A stretch of 64,000 nt of DNA from Aquabacterium sp. A7-Y (GTDB lineage Bacteria > Pseudomonadota > Gammaproteobacteria > Burkholderiales > Burkholderiaceae_C). Shown here in pieces: positions 8,587-17,887 of the stretch; the stretch's first letter is position 1, and the number at the start of each line of letters is the position of its first letter. The DNA lies in assembly GCF_026153205.1 (NCBI RefSeq), contig NZ_JAPFBW010000021.1, positions 62,001 through 126,000 on the forward strand, in the 5' to 3' direction. Under the pieces are notes generated by a model, which was not told the DNA's origin, did no database searches, and saw only the letters and a program-made list of their open reading frames with translations. Position numbers and translations under genes: made by a program.

Positions 8587-10866
8587 ATGTCTTGTTGTGT
8601 CCGCCCGCCCGCCCCCGCATCGGTCCGCCCCGCCGCCGCGCTCACCCCGGCTTCGGTGGCACCAGCCCTCACCACACGCCGCCGTCGAGGCGCCGCTGTG
8701 CTCCTTGCCGCCCTGCTGGCCGGCTGCACCAGCGGTGGCCCGCCGCCCGACCCCTCCGAGCGGCGCGCGCGGGAACTGCTGACGCAGCTGAGCCTCGACG
8801 AGAAGATCCAGCTGGTGCACGGCGTCGGCGAGGTGCCGGAAGGAGCCGGCCTGATCCCCGGCATTCCCCGCCTCGGCATCCCGGACCTGCGCTACGTCGA
8901 CAGCGCCAGCGGCATCAATCTCGCCGGTTCAGGGGCGACGCCGCTGCCCGCGCCGATCGCACTGGCCGCCACCTGGGACGCCGACCTCGCCGAAGCCTAC
9001 GGCCGCCTGATTGGCCAGGAGCTGCGGGCCCTGGGCATCGCGGTGGGGCTGGGCACCGGCATCAACCTGGCCCGCGAGCCGCGCAACGGCCGCACCTTCG
9101 AATACATGGGCGAGGATCCGGTGCTGGCCGGCGTGCTGGCGGCCCGGCGCACCGCCGCGACCCAGCAGGAACAGGTGGTGGCGACCATCAAGCACCTGGG
9201 CTTCAACCACCAGGAAACGCGGCGCTTCAGCTCCAACTCGGTGGTTGACGAGCGCACGATGCGCGAGCTGGAGCTGCTGGCCTTCGAGATCGCTGTCAAG
9301 GAGGGACGGCCGGGCAACGTGATGTGCGCCTACAACCTGGTCAACGGCCTGAAGTCCTGCGAAAGCCCCTACCTGATCGAGACCGTGCTCAAGCAGGACT
9401 GGGGCTACCCGGGTGTGGTGCAGAGCGACTGGGTGCTTGCCGTGACCGACACCGAGCGCGCTGCCCTGGCCGGCCTCGACGAGGAGCAACCCGGTTCGCT
9501 CAACGACTTCGTGGGCAGCTACGGCGTGCAGACCTTCTTCAACCAGCGCCTGAAAGCCGCCGTGCAGGACGGCCGGGTGCCGGCAGACCGGCTGGACGAC
9601 ATGGTGCTGCGCAAGCTGCGCACGCTCTACCGCATCGGCCTGATGGACCGGCCGCCCGGCCCGCGCCAGCCCATCGACCGGGAGGCCGGGCACAGGCTGG
9701 CCCACCAGATCGCGACCGAGGCGATGGTGCTGCTGAAAAACGACGCGCCGGCTGCGGGCAGTACGCCGCTGCTGCCGCTGCAGCCCGCGGCACTGCGTTC
9801 GGTGCTCGTGGTCGGCGCGCATGCCGATGCGGGGGTGATCTCCGGGGGGGGATCGGCCCGGGTGCCGCCACCCGACGGCATCGATCCGGTCCCGTGCACC
9901 GAGCCGGAGAGGCAGCCTGGGCCGGAGGCGCTGTTCCGCGCCTGCGCGACCTACTACCCGTCGGCGCCGCTGCACGCGCTGCGTGAGCGCTTGCCCCAGG
10001 CACAGCTGCGCTACCTGGACGGCCGCAACGCCGCGGCTGCGGCCGAAGCGGCGGCTGCCGCCGACCTCGCGATCGTGTTCGCCTCGCAATGGACCAGCGA
10101 GCAGGTCGACCTGGCCTCGCTCGCCTTGCCGGGCCCGACCACGGACCCGACCAACCACCCCTACGACCAGGAGGCGCTGATCCGCGCGGTCGCGGCGCGC
10201 AACCCGCGTACCGTCCTCGTGCTGCAGACCGGGACCGCGCTCACCATGCCCTGGCTGGACGCGGTCCCCGCGGTGCTGCAGGCCTGGTACCCGGGCGTGA
10301 AGGGCGGCGAGGCCATCGCGGATGTCTTGCTCGGGGCGGTCAACCCCTCCGGCAAGCTGCCGCTGACATTTCCGCGCGGCGAGAGCGACTTGCCGCAGCC
10401 GGTCATCTCCTCGACCGAGCTGGACGTGGTCTACCGCGAAGGCCTGGCAATGGGCTACCGCTGGTTCGACAGCCGGGGCCTGACCCCGCTGTTTCCCTTC
10501 GGCCACGGTCTGTCCTACACCCAGTTCGCCTACTCCGGGCTGAGTGCCGCAGCCTATGGGCGCGGCGGCGTGGAGCTGCGCTTCACCCTGGCCAACACGG
10601 GCGCGCGCGAAGGCGCCGAGGTGGCCCAGGTGTATGCCAGCCTGCCCGCGAGCGCGGGCGAGCCCCCGCAGCGGCTGGTGGGCTGGCAGAAGGTGAAGCT
10701 CGCCGCCGGTGAGCGCCGAGAGGTGGTCATCCGCATCCCGCGCGAGCGCCTCGCGATTTGGGACACAGGGGCCCACCGCTGGCGGGTGCCTTCCGGCAGC
10801 TACACCTTGCGGGTCGGCGGCTCGTCACGCGACGCCGGGGCGCAAAGCACGACAGTCAGGCGCTAG
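8587..10866 (+). CDS. GH3 family beta-glucosidase-like lipoprotein
   Basis: 759 residues. An Arg-rich N-terminus leads to a hydrophobic stretch with lipobox LAGC (C47), predicting an outer-membrane or periplasmic lipoprotein. The GH3 catalytic domain shows REPRNGRTFEYMGEDP, KHLGFNHQETRR (substrate-binding KH) and GVVQSDWV with the likely nucleophile D281. The alpha/beta sandwich domain begins near residue 375 (ATEAMVLLKNDA), and a fibronectin III-like end domain follows (about 650-750). The substrate is probably a beta-glucoside. The NagZ motif (KHFPGHG) is absent, so it is not the recycling hexosaminidase. It is inserted between genes that are normally adjacent (M23 peptidase and anmK), which suggests later acquisition. 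Confidence 0.88.
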   Translation: MSCCVRPPAPASVRPAAALTPASVAPALTTRRRRGAAVLLAALLAGCTSGGPPPDPSERRARELLTQLSLDEKIQLVHGVGEVPEGAGLIPGIPRLGIPDLRYVDSASGINLAGSGATPLPAPIALAATWDADLAEAYGRLIGQELRALGIAVGLGTGINLAREPRNGRTFEYMGEDPVLAGVLAARRTAATQQEQVVATIKHLGFNHQETRRFSSNSVVDERTMRELELLAFEIAVKEGRPGNVMCAYNLVNGLKSCESPYLIETVLKQDWGYPGVVQSDWVLAVTDTERAALAGLDEEQPGSLNDFVGSYGVQTFFNQRLKAAVQDGRVPADRLDDMVLRKLRTLYRIGLMDRPPGPRQPIDREAGHRLAHQIATEAMVLLKNDAPAAGSTPLLPLQPAALRSVLVVGAHADAGVISGGGSARVPPPDGIDPVPCTEPERQPGPEALFRACATYYPSAPLHALRERLPQAQLRYLDGRNAAAAAEAAAAADLAIVFASQWTSEQVDLASLALPGPTTDPTNHPYDQEALIRAVAARNPRTVLVLQTGTALTMPWLDAVPAVLQAWYPGVKGGEAIADVLLGAVNPSGKLPLTFPRGESDLPQPVISSTELDVVYREGLAMGYRWFDSRGLTPLFPFGHGLSYTQFAYSGLSAAAYGRGGVELRFTLANTGAREGAEVAQVYASLPASAGEPPQRLVGWQKVKLAAGERREVVIRIPRERLAIWDTGAHRWRVPSGSYTLRVGGSSRDAGAQSTTVRR

Positions 10867-10894
10867 CGGCGGCAAGACCGGCACAATCGCGGCC

Positions 10895-12007
10895 ATGAAC
10901 CAGCTCTACATCGGACTGATGTCGGGCACCTCGCTCGACGGCGTCGACGGCGTGCTCGCGGACTTCGGCGACCCGGCCCTGCCGATACAGGTGCTGGACC
11001 ATGTCGCCCTGCCCTTCGAGGCCGATTTCCGCGCTCAGCTGCTGTCCCTCAACAGCCCGGGGGACAACGAGCTGCACCGCGCCGCGCTGGCCGCCAACCG
11101 GCTGGCGCAGGCCTACGCCGAGGTGGTGCAACGCCTGCTGCAGCAGACCCGTCGCGCGGCGACCGAGATCGCCGCGATTGGCGCCCATGGCCAGACGGTG
11201 CGTCACCGGCCGCTGGAGTTCGACGGCCACGGCTACACGCTGCAGCTGCACAACCCTTCGCTGCTCGCCGAGCTGAGCGGCATCGCGGTGGTGTCCGACT
11301 TCCGCAGCCGCGACGTCGCGGCTGGCGGGCAGGGCGCCCCGCTGGTACCGGCCTTCCACCGGGCGGTTTTCGGCAAGCCCCAGGCGGCGGTGGCAGCCCT
11401 CAACATCGGCGGTATCTCCAACCTGACCCTGCTGGCGCCCGACGGCCTCACACTCGGCTTCGACTGCGGGCCGGGCAATGCCTTGATGGACTTGTGGTGC
11501 GCCCGCCATCTCGGCCGGAACTACGACGCCGGGGGCGCCTGGGCGGCGCAAGGCCGGGTGCAGCCCGAACTGCTGGCGGCCCTGCTGGCCGAACCCTGGT
11601 TGCAGGCCGTGCCGCCCAAGAGCACGGGCCGCGACCTCTTTAATGCCGCCTGGCTGGAACAGCGGCTGGCACGGCACCCCGCGGAGCCGGTCGATGTGCA
11701 GGCGACGCTGTGCGAGTTCACCGCAGCCGCCTGTGCGCAACACCTGCAGGCCCACGCGCCCACCACACGCGAGCTCATCGTCTGCGGCGGCGGGGCCTTG
11801 AACACCCACCTGATGCGCCGGCTCGCGGCCTCACTGCCCGGCGTCGCGGTGGTCGACAGCTCGCACTGCGGGCTGCCGCCGCTGCAGGTCGAGGCCGCCG
11901 CTTTCGCGTGGCTGGCACGGCAGCGACTGAGCCTGGAGCCGGGCAATCTGCCGGGCGTCACCGGCGCTCGCGGGCCGCGGGTGTTGGGGGGGTGGTACGC
12001 CGCCTGA
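10895..12007 (+). CDS. anmK: Anhydro-N-acetylmuramic acid kinase
   Basis: 370 residues, the standard size. The kinase converts 1,6-anhydro-MurNAc from wall turnover to MurNAc-6-phosphate. The ATP-binding phosphate loop is MSGTSLDGVD at the N-terminus. Other family blocks are IGAHGQTVRHRP, GAPLVPAFH, NIGGISNLT, DCGPGNALMD and the C-terminal ELIVCGGGALN. The start is ATG 10895, 28 bp after the GH3 stop. A longer in-frame extension overlaps GH3 and has no family likeness. It converges on the erpA operon with a shared terminator. Confidence 0.96.
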   Translation: MNQLYIGLMSGTSLDGVDGVLADFGDPALPIQVLDHVALPFEADFRAQLLSLNSPGDNELHRAALAANRLAQAYAEVVQRLLQQTRRAATEIAAIGAHGQTVRHRPLEFDGHGYTLQLHNPSLLAELSGIAVVSDFRSRDVAAGGQGAPLVPAFHRAVFGKPQAAVAALNIGGISNLTLLAPDGLTLGFDCGPGNALMDLWCARHLGRNYDAGGAWAAQGRVQPELLAALLAEPWLQAVPPKSTGRDLFNAAWLEQRLARHPAEPVDVQATLCEFTAAACAQHLQAHAPTTRELIVCGGGALNTHLMRRLAASLPGVAVVDSSHCGLPPLQVEAAAFAWLARQRLSLEPGNLPGVTGARGPRVLGGWYAA

Positions 12008-12020
12008 GGCCGGAAACGAC

Positions 12021-12043
12021 AAAGCCGCCCGCAGGCGGCTTTT
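12021..12043. terminator. Bidirectional terminator between anmK and erpA
   Basis: AAAGCCGCC / GGCGGCTTTT with loop CGCA. The A-run and T-run on the two flanks let it serve anmK on the plus strand and erpA on the minus strand. Confidence 0.85.
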
Positions 12044-12091
12044 CGGACAGCCGGCGCTCGCTCTGGCGGGCAGGCCGGCGGCGGCCGAGGC

Positions 12092-12469
12092 TCAGGTCGA
12101 GAAGCTCGAGCCGCAGCCGCAGGTGGTCGTCGCGTTGGGGTTCTTGATCACGAACTGGGCCCCTTCGAGGTCTTCCTTGTAGTCGATCTCGGCACCGGTG
12201 AGGTACTGCAGGCTCATCGCGTCGATCAGCAGGGTCACGCCGTTCTTCTGCATCTGAGTGTCGTCCTCGTTGACGATCTCGTCGAAGGTGAAGCCGTACT
12301 GGAAGCCGGAGCAGCCGCCGCCCTGCACGAACACGCGCAGCTTGAGCTCCGGGTTGCCTTCTTCCTCGACCAGTTCCTTCACCTTGGACGCGGCGCTGTC
12401 GGTGAAGATGATGGGGGCGGGCGGGATATCGGTGTTGGCGGGGGCGAGGGTCTCGGCGACGGCGGTCAT
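12092..12469 (-). CDS. erpA: Iron-sulfur cluster insertion protein ErpA
   Basis: 125-residue A-type carrier that passes [4Fe-4S] or [2Fe-2S] clusters to apoproteins. The three ligand cysteines are C53 ([11 protein letters not shown]) and C117/C119 (TTCGCGSSF). An N-terminal extension of about 18 residues ([13 protein letters not shown]) precedes the core. A clear ribosome site (AGGAGA) is 5 bp before ATG. It is the last gene of the argC - DUF6776-like - bactofilin - erpA run on the minus strand. The position next to anmK is characteristic of this order. Confidence 0.96.
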   Translation of the reverse strand: MTAVAETLAPANTDIPPAPIIFTDSAASKVKELVEEEGNPELKLRVFVQGGGCSGFQYGFTFDEIVNEDDTQMQKNGVTLLIDAMSLQYLTGAEIDYKEDLEGAQFVIKNPNATTTCGCGSSFST

Positions 12470-12504
12470 ACTTTCTCCTGGGGCGTTGGGGCCGACAACG
12501 GCAA

Positions 12505-12927
12505 TTATCCGTTGTTCGACGCCAGCTTCAGCGCGTTGGCGGTAGCGGTAGCGGCACTAGTTGCGGCCTGCGACTCGCGCTTCAAGGGATGCACCTCGCC
12601 TTCGATGGTGGCGCCCTGGTGCATCTCGAGCGAGTGGTAGCAGACATCGCCGAAGATGCGCGCCTTGGGTTGCAGCTCCAGCAGGTCGTCGGACTCCACC
12701 GGGCCTTCAACAGTGCCGTTGATGATGACATGGCCGGCCTTGACCTTGCCCGAGACCCTGGCTTTTTCGCTGATCACGAGGATGCTCCCTGCGTCGCCGG
12801 AGGCGACGACGTCGCCGACGATCTCACCGTCGATGCGCAGGCCCTCGCTGAACCCGAGACGACCTTCGATGCGGGTGCCCTCGCCGATGAGCGTGCGTAT
12901 GGGCGGCTGTTTCTTCTTGCCGAACAT
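12505..12927 (-). CDS. Bactofilin family polymer-forming protein
   Basis: 140 residues. Bactofilins assemble into nucleotide-free filaments on the inner membrane and help localise wall enzymes. The central beta-helix has the repeating short beta strands with Gly at turns ([21 protein letters not shown], with later [21 protein letters not shown]). The disordered Ala/Thr-rich C-tail ([15 protein letters not shown]) is also typical. ATG 12927 has GGAGAAA 7 bases upstream; the longer frame upstream is not family-like. Its neighbours include an M23 endopeptidase 5 kb away in the same conserved cluster, in line with the known bactofilin-LytM association. Confidence 0.93.
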   Translation of the reverse strand: MFGKKKQPPIRTLIGEGTRIEGRLGFSEGLRIDGEIVGDVVASGDAGSILVISEKARVSGKVKAGHVIINGTVEGPVESDDLLELQPKARIFGDVCYHSLEMHQGATIEGEVHPLKRESQAATSAATATANALKLASNNG

Positions 12928-13088
12928 GGTGGTTTCTCCAACGATTGAATGGCGGCTGGACCGAAGGGTCGTGCCGCTCTTGAAAGGCGCCGGCCTGTCG
13001 AGCCGTGCCGGCTCTCGAGAAACAACGCGGGCCGTCCCGGGCTGCCTTGCCTGCTTGGAGGCGGCCGCACTGCGGCGGCCTTGGGCGC

Positions 13089-13808
13089 TCAGGACGAGCT
13101 GAAACTGATGGATTGTTGTGCACGTAACGTGCCTGCGGCATCGGTAACGCGAACTTGAACTTGTTTTACCACGGCCTGAGCCGGGAAGTCGATGACACCT
13201 TCCACACGCTGGTACTGTTTCACTTGTAAAGGACGCGCGCCGCCCGGCATGGCGAGGCTCCAAGCTTGGCCGTCCAGGGTCCCGGTGAGCGTGACTTCGT
13301 AACGGCCGGTGAATTCGGGCAGGGTCTTGCCGTTCTGCATCATCAGCAGCTGGTAGCGCAGCTGTCCCGGTGCAGTGGCCTCGGCCTGCAAGGAGCGCAC
13401 CGCCAGTGTCTGGTGGCGGCTGGACGGCAACAGCCGTTCGAAGAAGCCCAGGTCGTTCTTGAGGGCCAGGTTTTCCGCCTCCAGCTCCCGCACCTGCGTC
13501 GCCAGGCGGTCCTGGGCGACCCGCTTGGCGGTCAGCAGGCTCTCGGCGGTGTTGGCGATGGACTGGGCCTTGTCACGCTCCTCGCGCAGTTGCGCCACCT
13601 CGGCGCGCAGCCGGCGCAGTTCCTCGGGATTGCCGCGGTCCAGGCCGGCCAGCGACTTGCCCAGTTCGAAGGCCCACAGGGCCAGCGCCGCGGAAAAACC
13701 GAGCATCAGCGCCAGCACCACCCAGCGCAGCGGCCAGGGCAGGCTGCTGCGCACCGTCATGCGCGGCGAGCTGATGGACAGCCGCCGCCGGATCAACTTC
13801 CAGCGCAT
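13089..13808 (-). CDS. DUF6776-like membrane protein with coiled coil
   Basis: 239 residues. One membrane segment (about 26-47, RWVVLALMLGFSAALALW) is followed by a long heptad coiled coil (about 58-120, ELRRLRAEVAQLREERDKAQ) and a beta-rich periplasmic C-terminal domain (VRSLQAEATAPGQLRYQLLMMQ...). The gene between argC and bactofilin in Burkholderiales is of this type. No enzymatic motif is seen. A plausible role is as a periplasmic partner or anchor for the bactofilin, but that is inference from position. The gap to bactofilin is about 160 bp and to argC about 20 bp. Confidence 0.85.
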   Translation of the reverse strand: MRWKLIRRRLSISSPRMTVRSSLPWPLRWVVLALMLGFSAALALWAFELGKSLAGLDRGNPEELRRLRAEVAQLREERDKAQSIANTAESLLTAKRVAQDRLATQVRELEAENLALKNDLGFFERLLPSSRHQTLAVRSLQAEATAPGQLRYQLLMMQNGKTLPEFTGRYEVTLTGTLDGQAWSLAMPGGARPLQVKQYQRVEGVIDFPAQAVVKQVQVRVTDAAGTLRAQQSISFSSS

Positions 13809-13827
13809 GTCTTGCGATCCGTCGCGC

Positions 13828-14868
13828 TCAGGGCAGTACCGGCACGAGCATCAGCCCCGCGGTCTCGTCGAGACCACACATCAGGTTCATGCACTGCACC
13901 GCCTGGCCCGACGCGCCCTTGGTCAGGTTGTCCTCGACCACCAGCACCATGGCCAGGTCCGGCTCGGGCTTGTGCACCGCGATGCGCACGATGTTGGAGG
14001 CGCGCACCGAGCGTGTCTCGGGGGCCGAGCCCGGCGGCATCACGTCGACGAAAGGCTCGCCCTGGTAGAAGTCCTCGAACAGCTTCTGCAGGTCGACGCC
14101 CTGCCCGGCCGGCGTCAGGCGCGCGTACAGGGTCGAATGGATGCCGCGGATGGTGGGCAGCAGGTGGGGCACGAACAGGCAGTTCACGTCGTCGTGGCCG
14201 GCCACCATCCGCAGCTGCTGGTTGATCTCGGGGCCGTGCCGGTGACCCTTGACGCCGTAGGCCTTGAAGTTGTCGCTGGCCTCCGCCAGCAGCGTGTGCA
14301 CCTCGGCCTTGCGCCCGGCGCCGGAGGCGCCCGAGGCGCAGTTGGCGATCAGCTGCCTGGCCAACACCAGGCCCGGCGTCCTGAGCAGCGGCGCGAAGCC
14401 CAGTTGCACGCTGGTGGGGTAGCAGCCGGGATTGCCGACCACGCGGGCCCGCCTGATGGCCTCGCGGTTCAGCTCGGGCAGGCCGTAGACCGCTTCGCCG
14501 AGGATGTCGGGACAGGTGTGCGGCATGCCGTACCACTTCTCGAACTCCGCCACGTCCTTCAAACGGAAGTCGGCCGCCAGGTCGATGATCTTGACGCCGG
14601 CGTCGAGCAGCTCGCGGGCCTGGGCCATCGCGACGCCGTGCGGCGTCGCGAAAAACACCACGTCGCAGTCCGAGAGCCGGGCCTCGTCCGGCGTCACGAA
14701 GGCCAGGTCGATGCGGCGGCGCAGCGAGGGGTACATCTCGGCCACCGGCATGCCGGCTTCCTTGCGAGAGGTGATCGCGGTGATCTGCGCCTGGGGATGC
14801 TGCGACAGGATGCGCAGCAGTTCCACCCCGGTGTAGCCCGTACCACCGACGATACCGATCTTGAGCAT
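13828..14868 (-). CDS. argC: N-acetyl-gamma-glutamyl-phosphate reductase
   Basis: 346 residues, class 1 ArgC, the third step of arginine synthesis: NADPH-dependent reduction of N-acetylglutamyl phosphate to the semialdehyde. It begins with the Rossmann motif [19 protein letters not shown]. The catalytic cysteine is C149 in GNPGCYPTS, and the catalytic His lies in GHRHGPEI. Start ATG 14868; the in-frame extension upstream overlaps the terminator region. The gene is separated from rpsI by a strong hairpin terminator, so argC and its followers probably have their own promoter. Confidence 0.97.
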   Translation of the reverse strand: MLKIGIVGGTGYTGVELLRILSQHPQAQITAITSRKEAGMPVAEMYPSLRRRIDLAFVTPDEARLSDCDVVFFATPHGVAMAQARELLDAGVKIIDLAADFRLKDVAEFEKWYGMPHTCPDILGEAVYGLPELNREAIRRARVVGNPGCYPTSVQLGFAPLLRTPGLVLARQLIANCASGASGAGRKAEVHTLLAEASDNFKAYGVKGHRHGPEINQQLRMVAGHDDVNCLFVPHLLPTIRGIHSTLYARLTPAGQGVDLQKLFEDFYQGEPFVDVMPPGSAPETRSVRASNIVRIAVHKPEPDLAMVLVVEDNLTKGASGQAVQCMNLMCGLDETAGLMLVPVLP

Positions 14869-14964
14869 GTGAACCTCCGAACGAAGGGCGCCGGAATCGC
14901 TTGCCGGGCCACGGGCTGCAAAAAGAGGATGGATTGTAGGGTCTGCCCAGGTCGGCGCAGAAAG

Positions 14965-14994
14965 CACAAAGGCCGCCCGGAGGCGGCCTTTGTG
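14965..14994 (-). terminator. Terminator after rplM-rpsI
   Basis: A perfect 13-bp stem, CACAAAGGCCGCC / GGCGGCCTTTGTG, with loop CGGA, ends the ribosomal protein operon on the minus strand. The downstream T-run is short. Confidence 0.75.
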
Positions 14995-15028
14995 TTGCCA
15001 GAAGCAAGCTCTTGTGAGCCGACGTGTC

Positions 15029-15421
15029 TCAGCGCTTGCTGAACTGCTTGCGGCGGCGGGCGCCGTGCAGACCGACCTTCTTGCGCTCGACTTCACGAGC
15101 GTCGCGGGTCACGAAACCGGCCTGGCTCAGCTGGGGCTTCAGTGCCGCGTCGTAGTCGATCAGTGCCCGGGTGATGCCGTGGCGCACCGCGCCGGCCTGG
15201 CCCGACTCGCCACCACCGTGGACGTTGACCTTGATGTCGAAGGCCTCGCCGTTGGCGGTCAGCATCAGCGGCTGACGCACGATCATGATCGAGGTCTGGC
15301 GGCCGAAGTACTGGTCCACGGGCTTGCCGTTGACCGTGATCTGACCGCTGCCCTTCTTGATGAAGACGCGGGCCACCGACGACTTGCGGCGGCCGGTACC
15401 GTAATTCCAATTGCCGATCAT
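15029..15421 (-). CDS. rpsI: 30S ribosomal protein S9
   Basis: 130 residues. S9 sits in the small-subunit head with its C-terminal tail reaching the P-site tRNA. Family sequence is clear: [15 protein letters not shown] at the start, [12 protein letters not shown] in the middle, and the basic tail [17 protein letters not shown] ending in the invariant SKR. The ribosome site AAGGAG precedes ATG 15421. It follows rplM by 9 bp, the universal L13-S9 pair. Confidence 0.98.
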   Translation of the reverse strand: MIGNWNYGTGRRKSSVARVFIKKGSGQITVNGKPVDQYFGRQTSIMIVRQPLMLTANGEAFDIKVNVHGGGESGQAGAVRHGITRALIDYDAALKPQLSQAGFVTRDAREVERKKVGLHGARRRKQFSKR

Positions 15422-15430
15422 CGCCGCTCC

Positions 15431-15859
15431 TTAGATTTCCAGCGCCTTGGGCTGCTGAGCGGTGTGCGGGTGGGTGGCACCGGCATACACCTTCAGCTTC
15501 TTGATCATGGCGTAGCCCAGAGGACCCTTCGGGAGCATGCCCTTGACGGCCTTCTCCAGCGCACGGCCGGGGTGTTTGGCCTGCATGTCCTTGAACTTGG
15601 TGCCGTAGATGCCGCCCGGGAAGCCCGAGTGACGGTAGTACACCTTTTGTTCGGCCTTCTGGCCGGTGACACGGATCTTGTCGGCATTGACGATGACGAT
15701 GAAGTCACCGGTATCGACGTGAGGCGTGTAGATGGCTTTGTGTTTGCCGCGCAGGCGGAGAGCGACTTCGCTGGCCACTCGTCCGAGCACCTTGTCGGTG
15801 GCGTCAATCACAAACCACTCGTGCTTCACCTCGGCCGGCTTGGCGCTGAAGGTTTTCAT
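15431..15859 (-). CDS. rplM: 50S ribosomal protein L13
   Basis: 142 residues, the E. coli length. L13 is an early large-subunit assembly protein that also autoregulates the operon in E. coli. Recognised by [24 protein letters not shown], the [16 protein letters not shown] block, and YRHSGFPGG. The start is ATG 15859, which matches the family N-terminus. An in-frame extension upstream is not conserved. Confidence 0.98.
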   Translation of the reverse strand: MKTFSAKPAEVKHEWFVIDATDKVLGRVASEVALRLRGKHKAIYTPHVDTGDFIVIVNADKIRVTGQKAEQKVYYRHSGFPGGIYGTKFKDMQAKHPGRALEKAVKGMLPKGPLGYAMIKKLKVYAGATHPHTAQQPKALEI

Positions 15860-16195
15860 GAGCATTTCCAAGTTGGTTTGTTCAACCCGTGTGCGTCCCT
15901 GCGGCGCGCAGGACAACGCGGGGCGCGGTCGGTGCTGCTTCTTGGGGCCTGGGCTCGTGGAAGAGCCCGGGCCGGCAGCCTCTTAGGCGCCTCTGCCGCC
16001 TTGCCCCGGCGACGCCGGAAGGCAGGGCATGACAGATCTTCCCGGGGTTGAAGACGGGAAAGCGGGCGACTATAGCAGCAAAGAGCAAGCCGCGCCAGCC
16101 GATTGGCGCGTCGCGTGCAATCGTGCCCGACTCCCCTGCCCAACTTGGCATATCATTCAACTTGTCAGGGTTAACCCTAGGTCAAGGAGAACGTC
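15860..16195. promoter_or_regulatory. Divergent region between rplM and the GNAT gene, with rplM leader hairpin
   Basis: 336 bp without a gene. On the rplM side, 15946-15956 (GGCCTGGGCTC) and 15963-15973 (GAGCCCGGGCC) form an 11-bp stem with one mismatch and a 6-base loop, about 90 bp before the rplM start. It could be the autoregulatory leader structure known for this operon in other bacteria. On the other side, an AAGGAGAACGTC ribosome site precedes the GNAT start. I see no confident sigma-70 boxes. Confidence 0.4.
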
Positions 16196-16927
16196 ATGAG
16201 CCCTTCCGCAAATGCCATCGGAGCACCCCGAATCGCCGGGATGCCTGCCGACGTGCCGGATCGGACCGAGGGTGCGCCCGAGCCACGCCCCTTCTCCTGG
16301 GTGCCGATCCGTTCGCTGGCGCCGCGCCACCGCGCCCGCATTCTGCGCCACCTGCTGGGCCTGGAGCCGCACGACCGCTACCTGCGCTTCGGTTATGCGG
16401 CCGGCGATGCCCAGATCGAGAAATATGTGGAATCGCTCGATTTCGAACGCGATGAGGTGTTCGGCGTGTTCAACCGCCGGCTGGAACTGATCGCGGTCGC
16501 CCATCTGGCCTACGAAGCGCCGCAGCAGATCGCCGGGCGCCCTGCGATGGTCGAGTTCGGGGTATCGGTCTCGCCGAGCGCGCGTGGTCGCGGCCTCGGT
16601 GCGCGCCTGTTCGAACGTGCCGTGATGCACGCGCGCAACCGCCGCATCGACACGCTGTACATCCACGCGCTGAGCGAAAACACCGCGATGCTGAAGATCG
16701 CCCGGCGCGCCGGCGCCCAGGTGGAGCGCGACGGCAGCGAATCGGAAGCCTATCTGAAGTTGCCGCCCGACACCTTCGCCACCCACCTCGAACAGCTGCT
16801 GGAGCAGCAGGCTGCCGAGGTCGACTACCGGCTCAAGGTCAACGCCAAGCGTTTCCAGAGCCTGCTGGAAGGCTTTGCCGAGGTGAAGGCGGGCATCGGC
16901 GCGCGGCGCCGTCGCACCTTCGACTGA
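16196..16927 (+). CDS. GNAT family N-acetyltransferase
   Basis: 243 residues. The acetyl-CoA binding motif A is RGRGLGARLFERAVMHARNR (about residues 123-142), preceded by the beta-4 strand MVEFGVSVSPSA. The downstream segment LSENTAMLKIARRAGAQVERDGSE is the standard motif B. Residues 30-100 (ILRHLLGLEPHDRYLRFGYA, then FNRRLELIAVAHLAYE) resemble the acetyltransferases that sit on larger bacterial N-acyltransferases of this shape. The C-terminal 60 residues are a helix-rich extension. A ribosome site, AAGGAGAA, precedes ATG. The acceptor substrate is unknown. Confidence 0.87.
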   Translation: MSPSANAIGAPRIAGMPADVPDRTEGAPEPRPFSWVPIRSLAPRHRARILRHLLGLEPHDRYLRFGYAAGDAQIEKYVESLDFERDEVFGVFNRRLELIAVAHLAYEAPQQIAGRPAMVEFGVSVSPSARGRGLGARLFERAVMHARNRRIDTLYIHALSENTAMLKIARRAGAQVERDGSESEAYLKLPPDTFATHLEQLLEQQAAEVDYRLKVNAKRFQSLLEGFAEVKAGIGARRRRTFD

Positions 16928-17084
16928 AGCCGGCCGTCCGCTGTCGAGGTCAGGCGGCAGGATCCCCGGGATGAGCGGTGCCCGCGACAACCGGGCCGCC
17001 CTATGATCCCCCCTGATCCTCGCGCGATCTTCGCGCACCGACTGATGAGAACAAACACGACGGCCACGGCTGCAGCGTGAGGCC

Positions 17085-17858
17085 ATGCAGACCGAATTCC
17101 TGATCGCCGCCCTTGCCGGCGCCACCCTGCTCCTGTTGGGGCTGCTGGCGTGGCAACTGTCCCGGCGCCGCCGCCCTCCTTCCCTGCCCAAGGAATGGCA
17201 CTTGATGCTGCGCCCGGTCTTCACGGCCGACGAGCGGCGCATGCACCGCCAGCTGCGCGAGGCCTTTCCCCAGCACATCGTGCTGGCCAAGCTGCCGCTG
17301 ACCCGTTTTACCCAGCCCACCGAGCCCAGCCGGGTGGCTTACTGGCACGGCATGATCGGCGCCCTCCACGTCACCTTCGCGATCTGCACGCCCAACGGGC
17401 GCGTCGTCGCGGCCATCGACGTCGAGGGGCGGCAGAACCACTCCCGCCGCGCCACGGCCATCAAGACCGGGGTGCTGGAAGCCTGCCGGGTCCGCTACCT
17501 GCGGTTTTTCGCTGACGAACTGCCCAGTCTCCAGGAGGTGCAGCGCCTGGTCGACCCCGATCCCGCCGGTCTTGGCGCCGCTCCGGCGGGCTTCGCCGAG
17601 GCCCGCGACACGCTGGCCACCACGGTGCGCAAGCGGCGCGAGCAGCGGGCGGCGACCGGCTGGCAGGACTCCAGCTTCTCGCAGGACTCCTTCTTTGCGC
17701 CCGACAGCCGCCTCGACGGCCTGGTGGAAAGCGGCTTCATGGACGTGGCGCCGGCCTCACCGCCGGCCGCGGCGGAGACAGCCGCCCCGGTGCCGCCCCC
17801 CGAGCCCACCCCGGCGCTCGAATCGGCAGGCCTGCCGACGAAAGGGCAGGCCTCCTGA
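17085..17858 (+). CDS. DUF2726-like membrane-anchored protein
   Basis: 257 residues. An N-terminal membrane segment (residues 5-25, LIAALAGATLLLLGLLAWQL) precedes RRRR, so the domain is probably cytoplasmic. The middle (about 45-150) resembles DUF2726: an alpha helix with RRMHRQLREAFPQHIVLAKLPLTRF, then LHVTFAICTPNGRVVAAIDVEG, the place where DUF2726 proteins keep a vDFvlcd...aaIElD motif of restriction-endonuclease-like fold. Here the Asp-Phe is T-F, so the nuclease motif looks degenerate. The C-terminal 100 residues are low-complexity Pro/Ala. The function is unknown. Confidence 0.65.
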   Translation: MQTEFLIAALAGATLLLLGLLAWQLSRRRRPPSLPKEWHLMLRPVFTADERRMHRQLREAFPQHIVLAKLPLTRFTQPTEPSRVAYWHGMIGALHVTFAICTPNGRVVAAIDVEGRQNHSRRATAIKTGVLEACRVRYLRFFADELPSLQEVQRLVDPDPAGLGAAPAGFAEARDTLATTVRKRREQRAATGWQDSSFSQDSFFAPDSRLDGLVESGFMDVAPASPPAAAETAAPVPPPEPTPALESAGLPTKGQAS

Positions 17859-17887
17859 GCCTGGCCGAAGCTCGCTAGGATGGCGTG

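Noticed and set aside
8587-10866. NagZ (beta-N-acetylhexosaminidase) assignment for the GH3 gene
   Set aside because: The NagZ signature KHFPGHG is absent, and the size and domain set fit the larger beta-glucosidase type.
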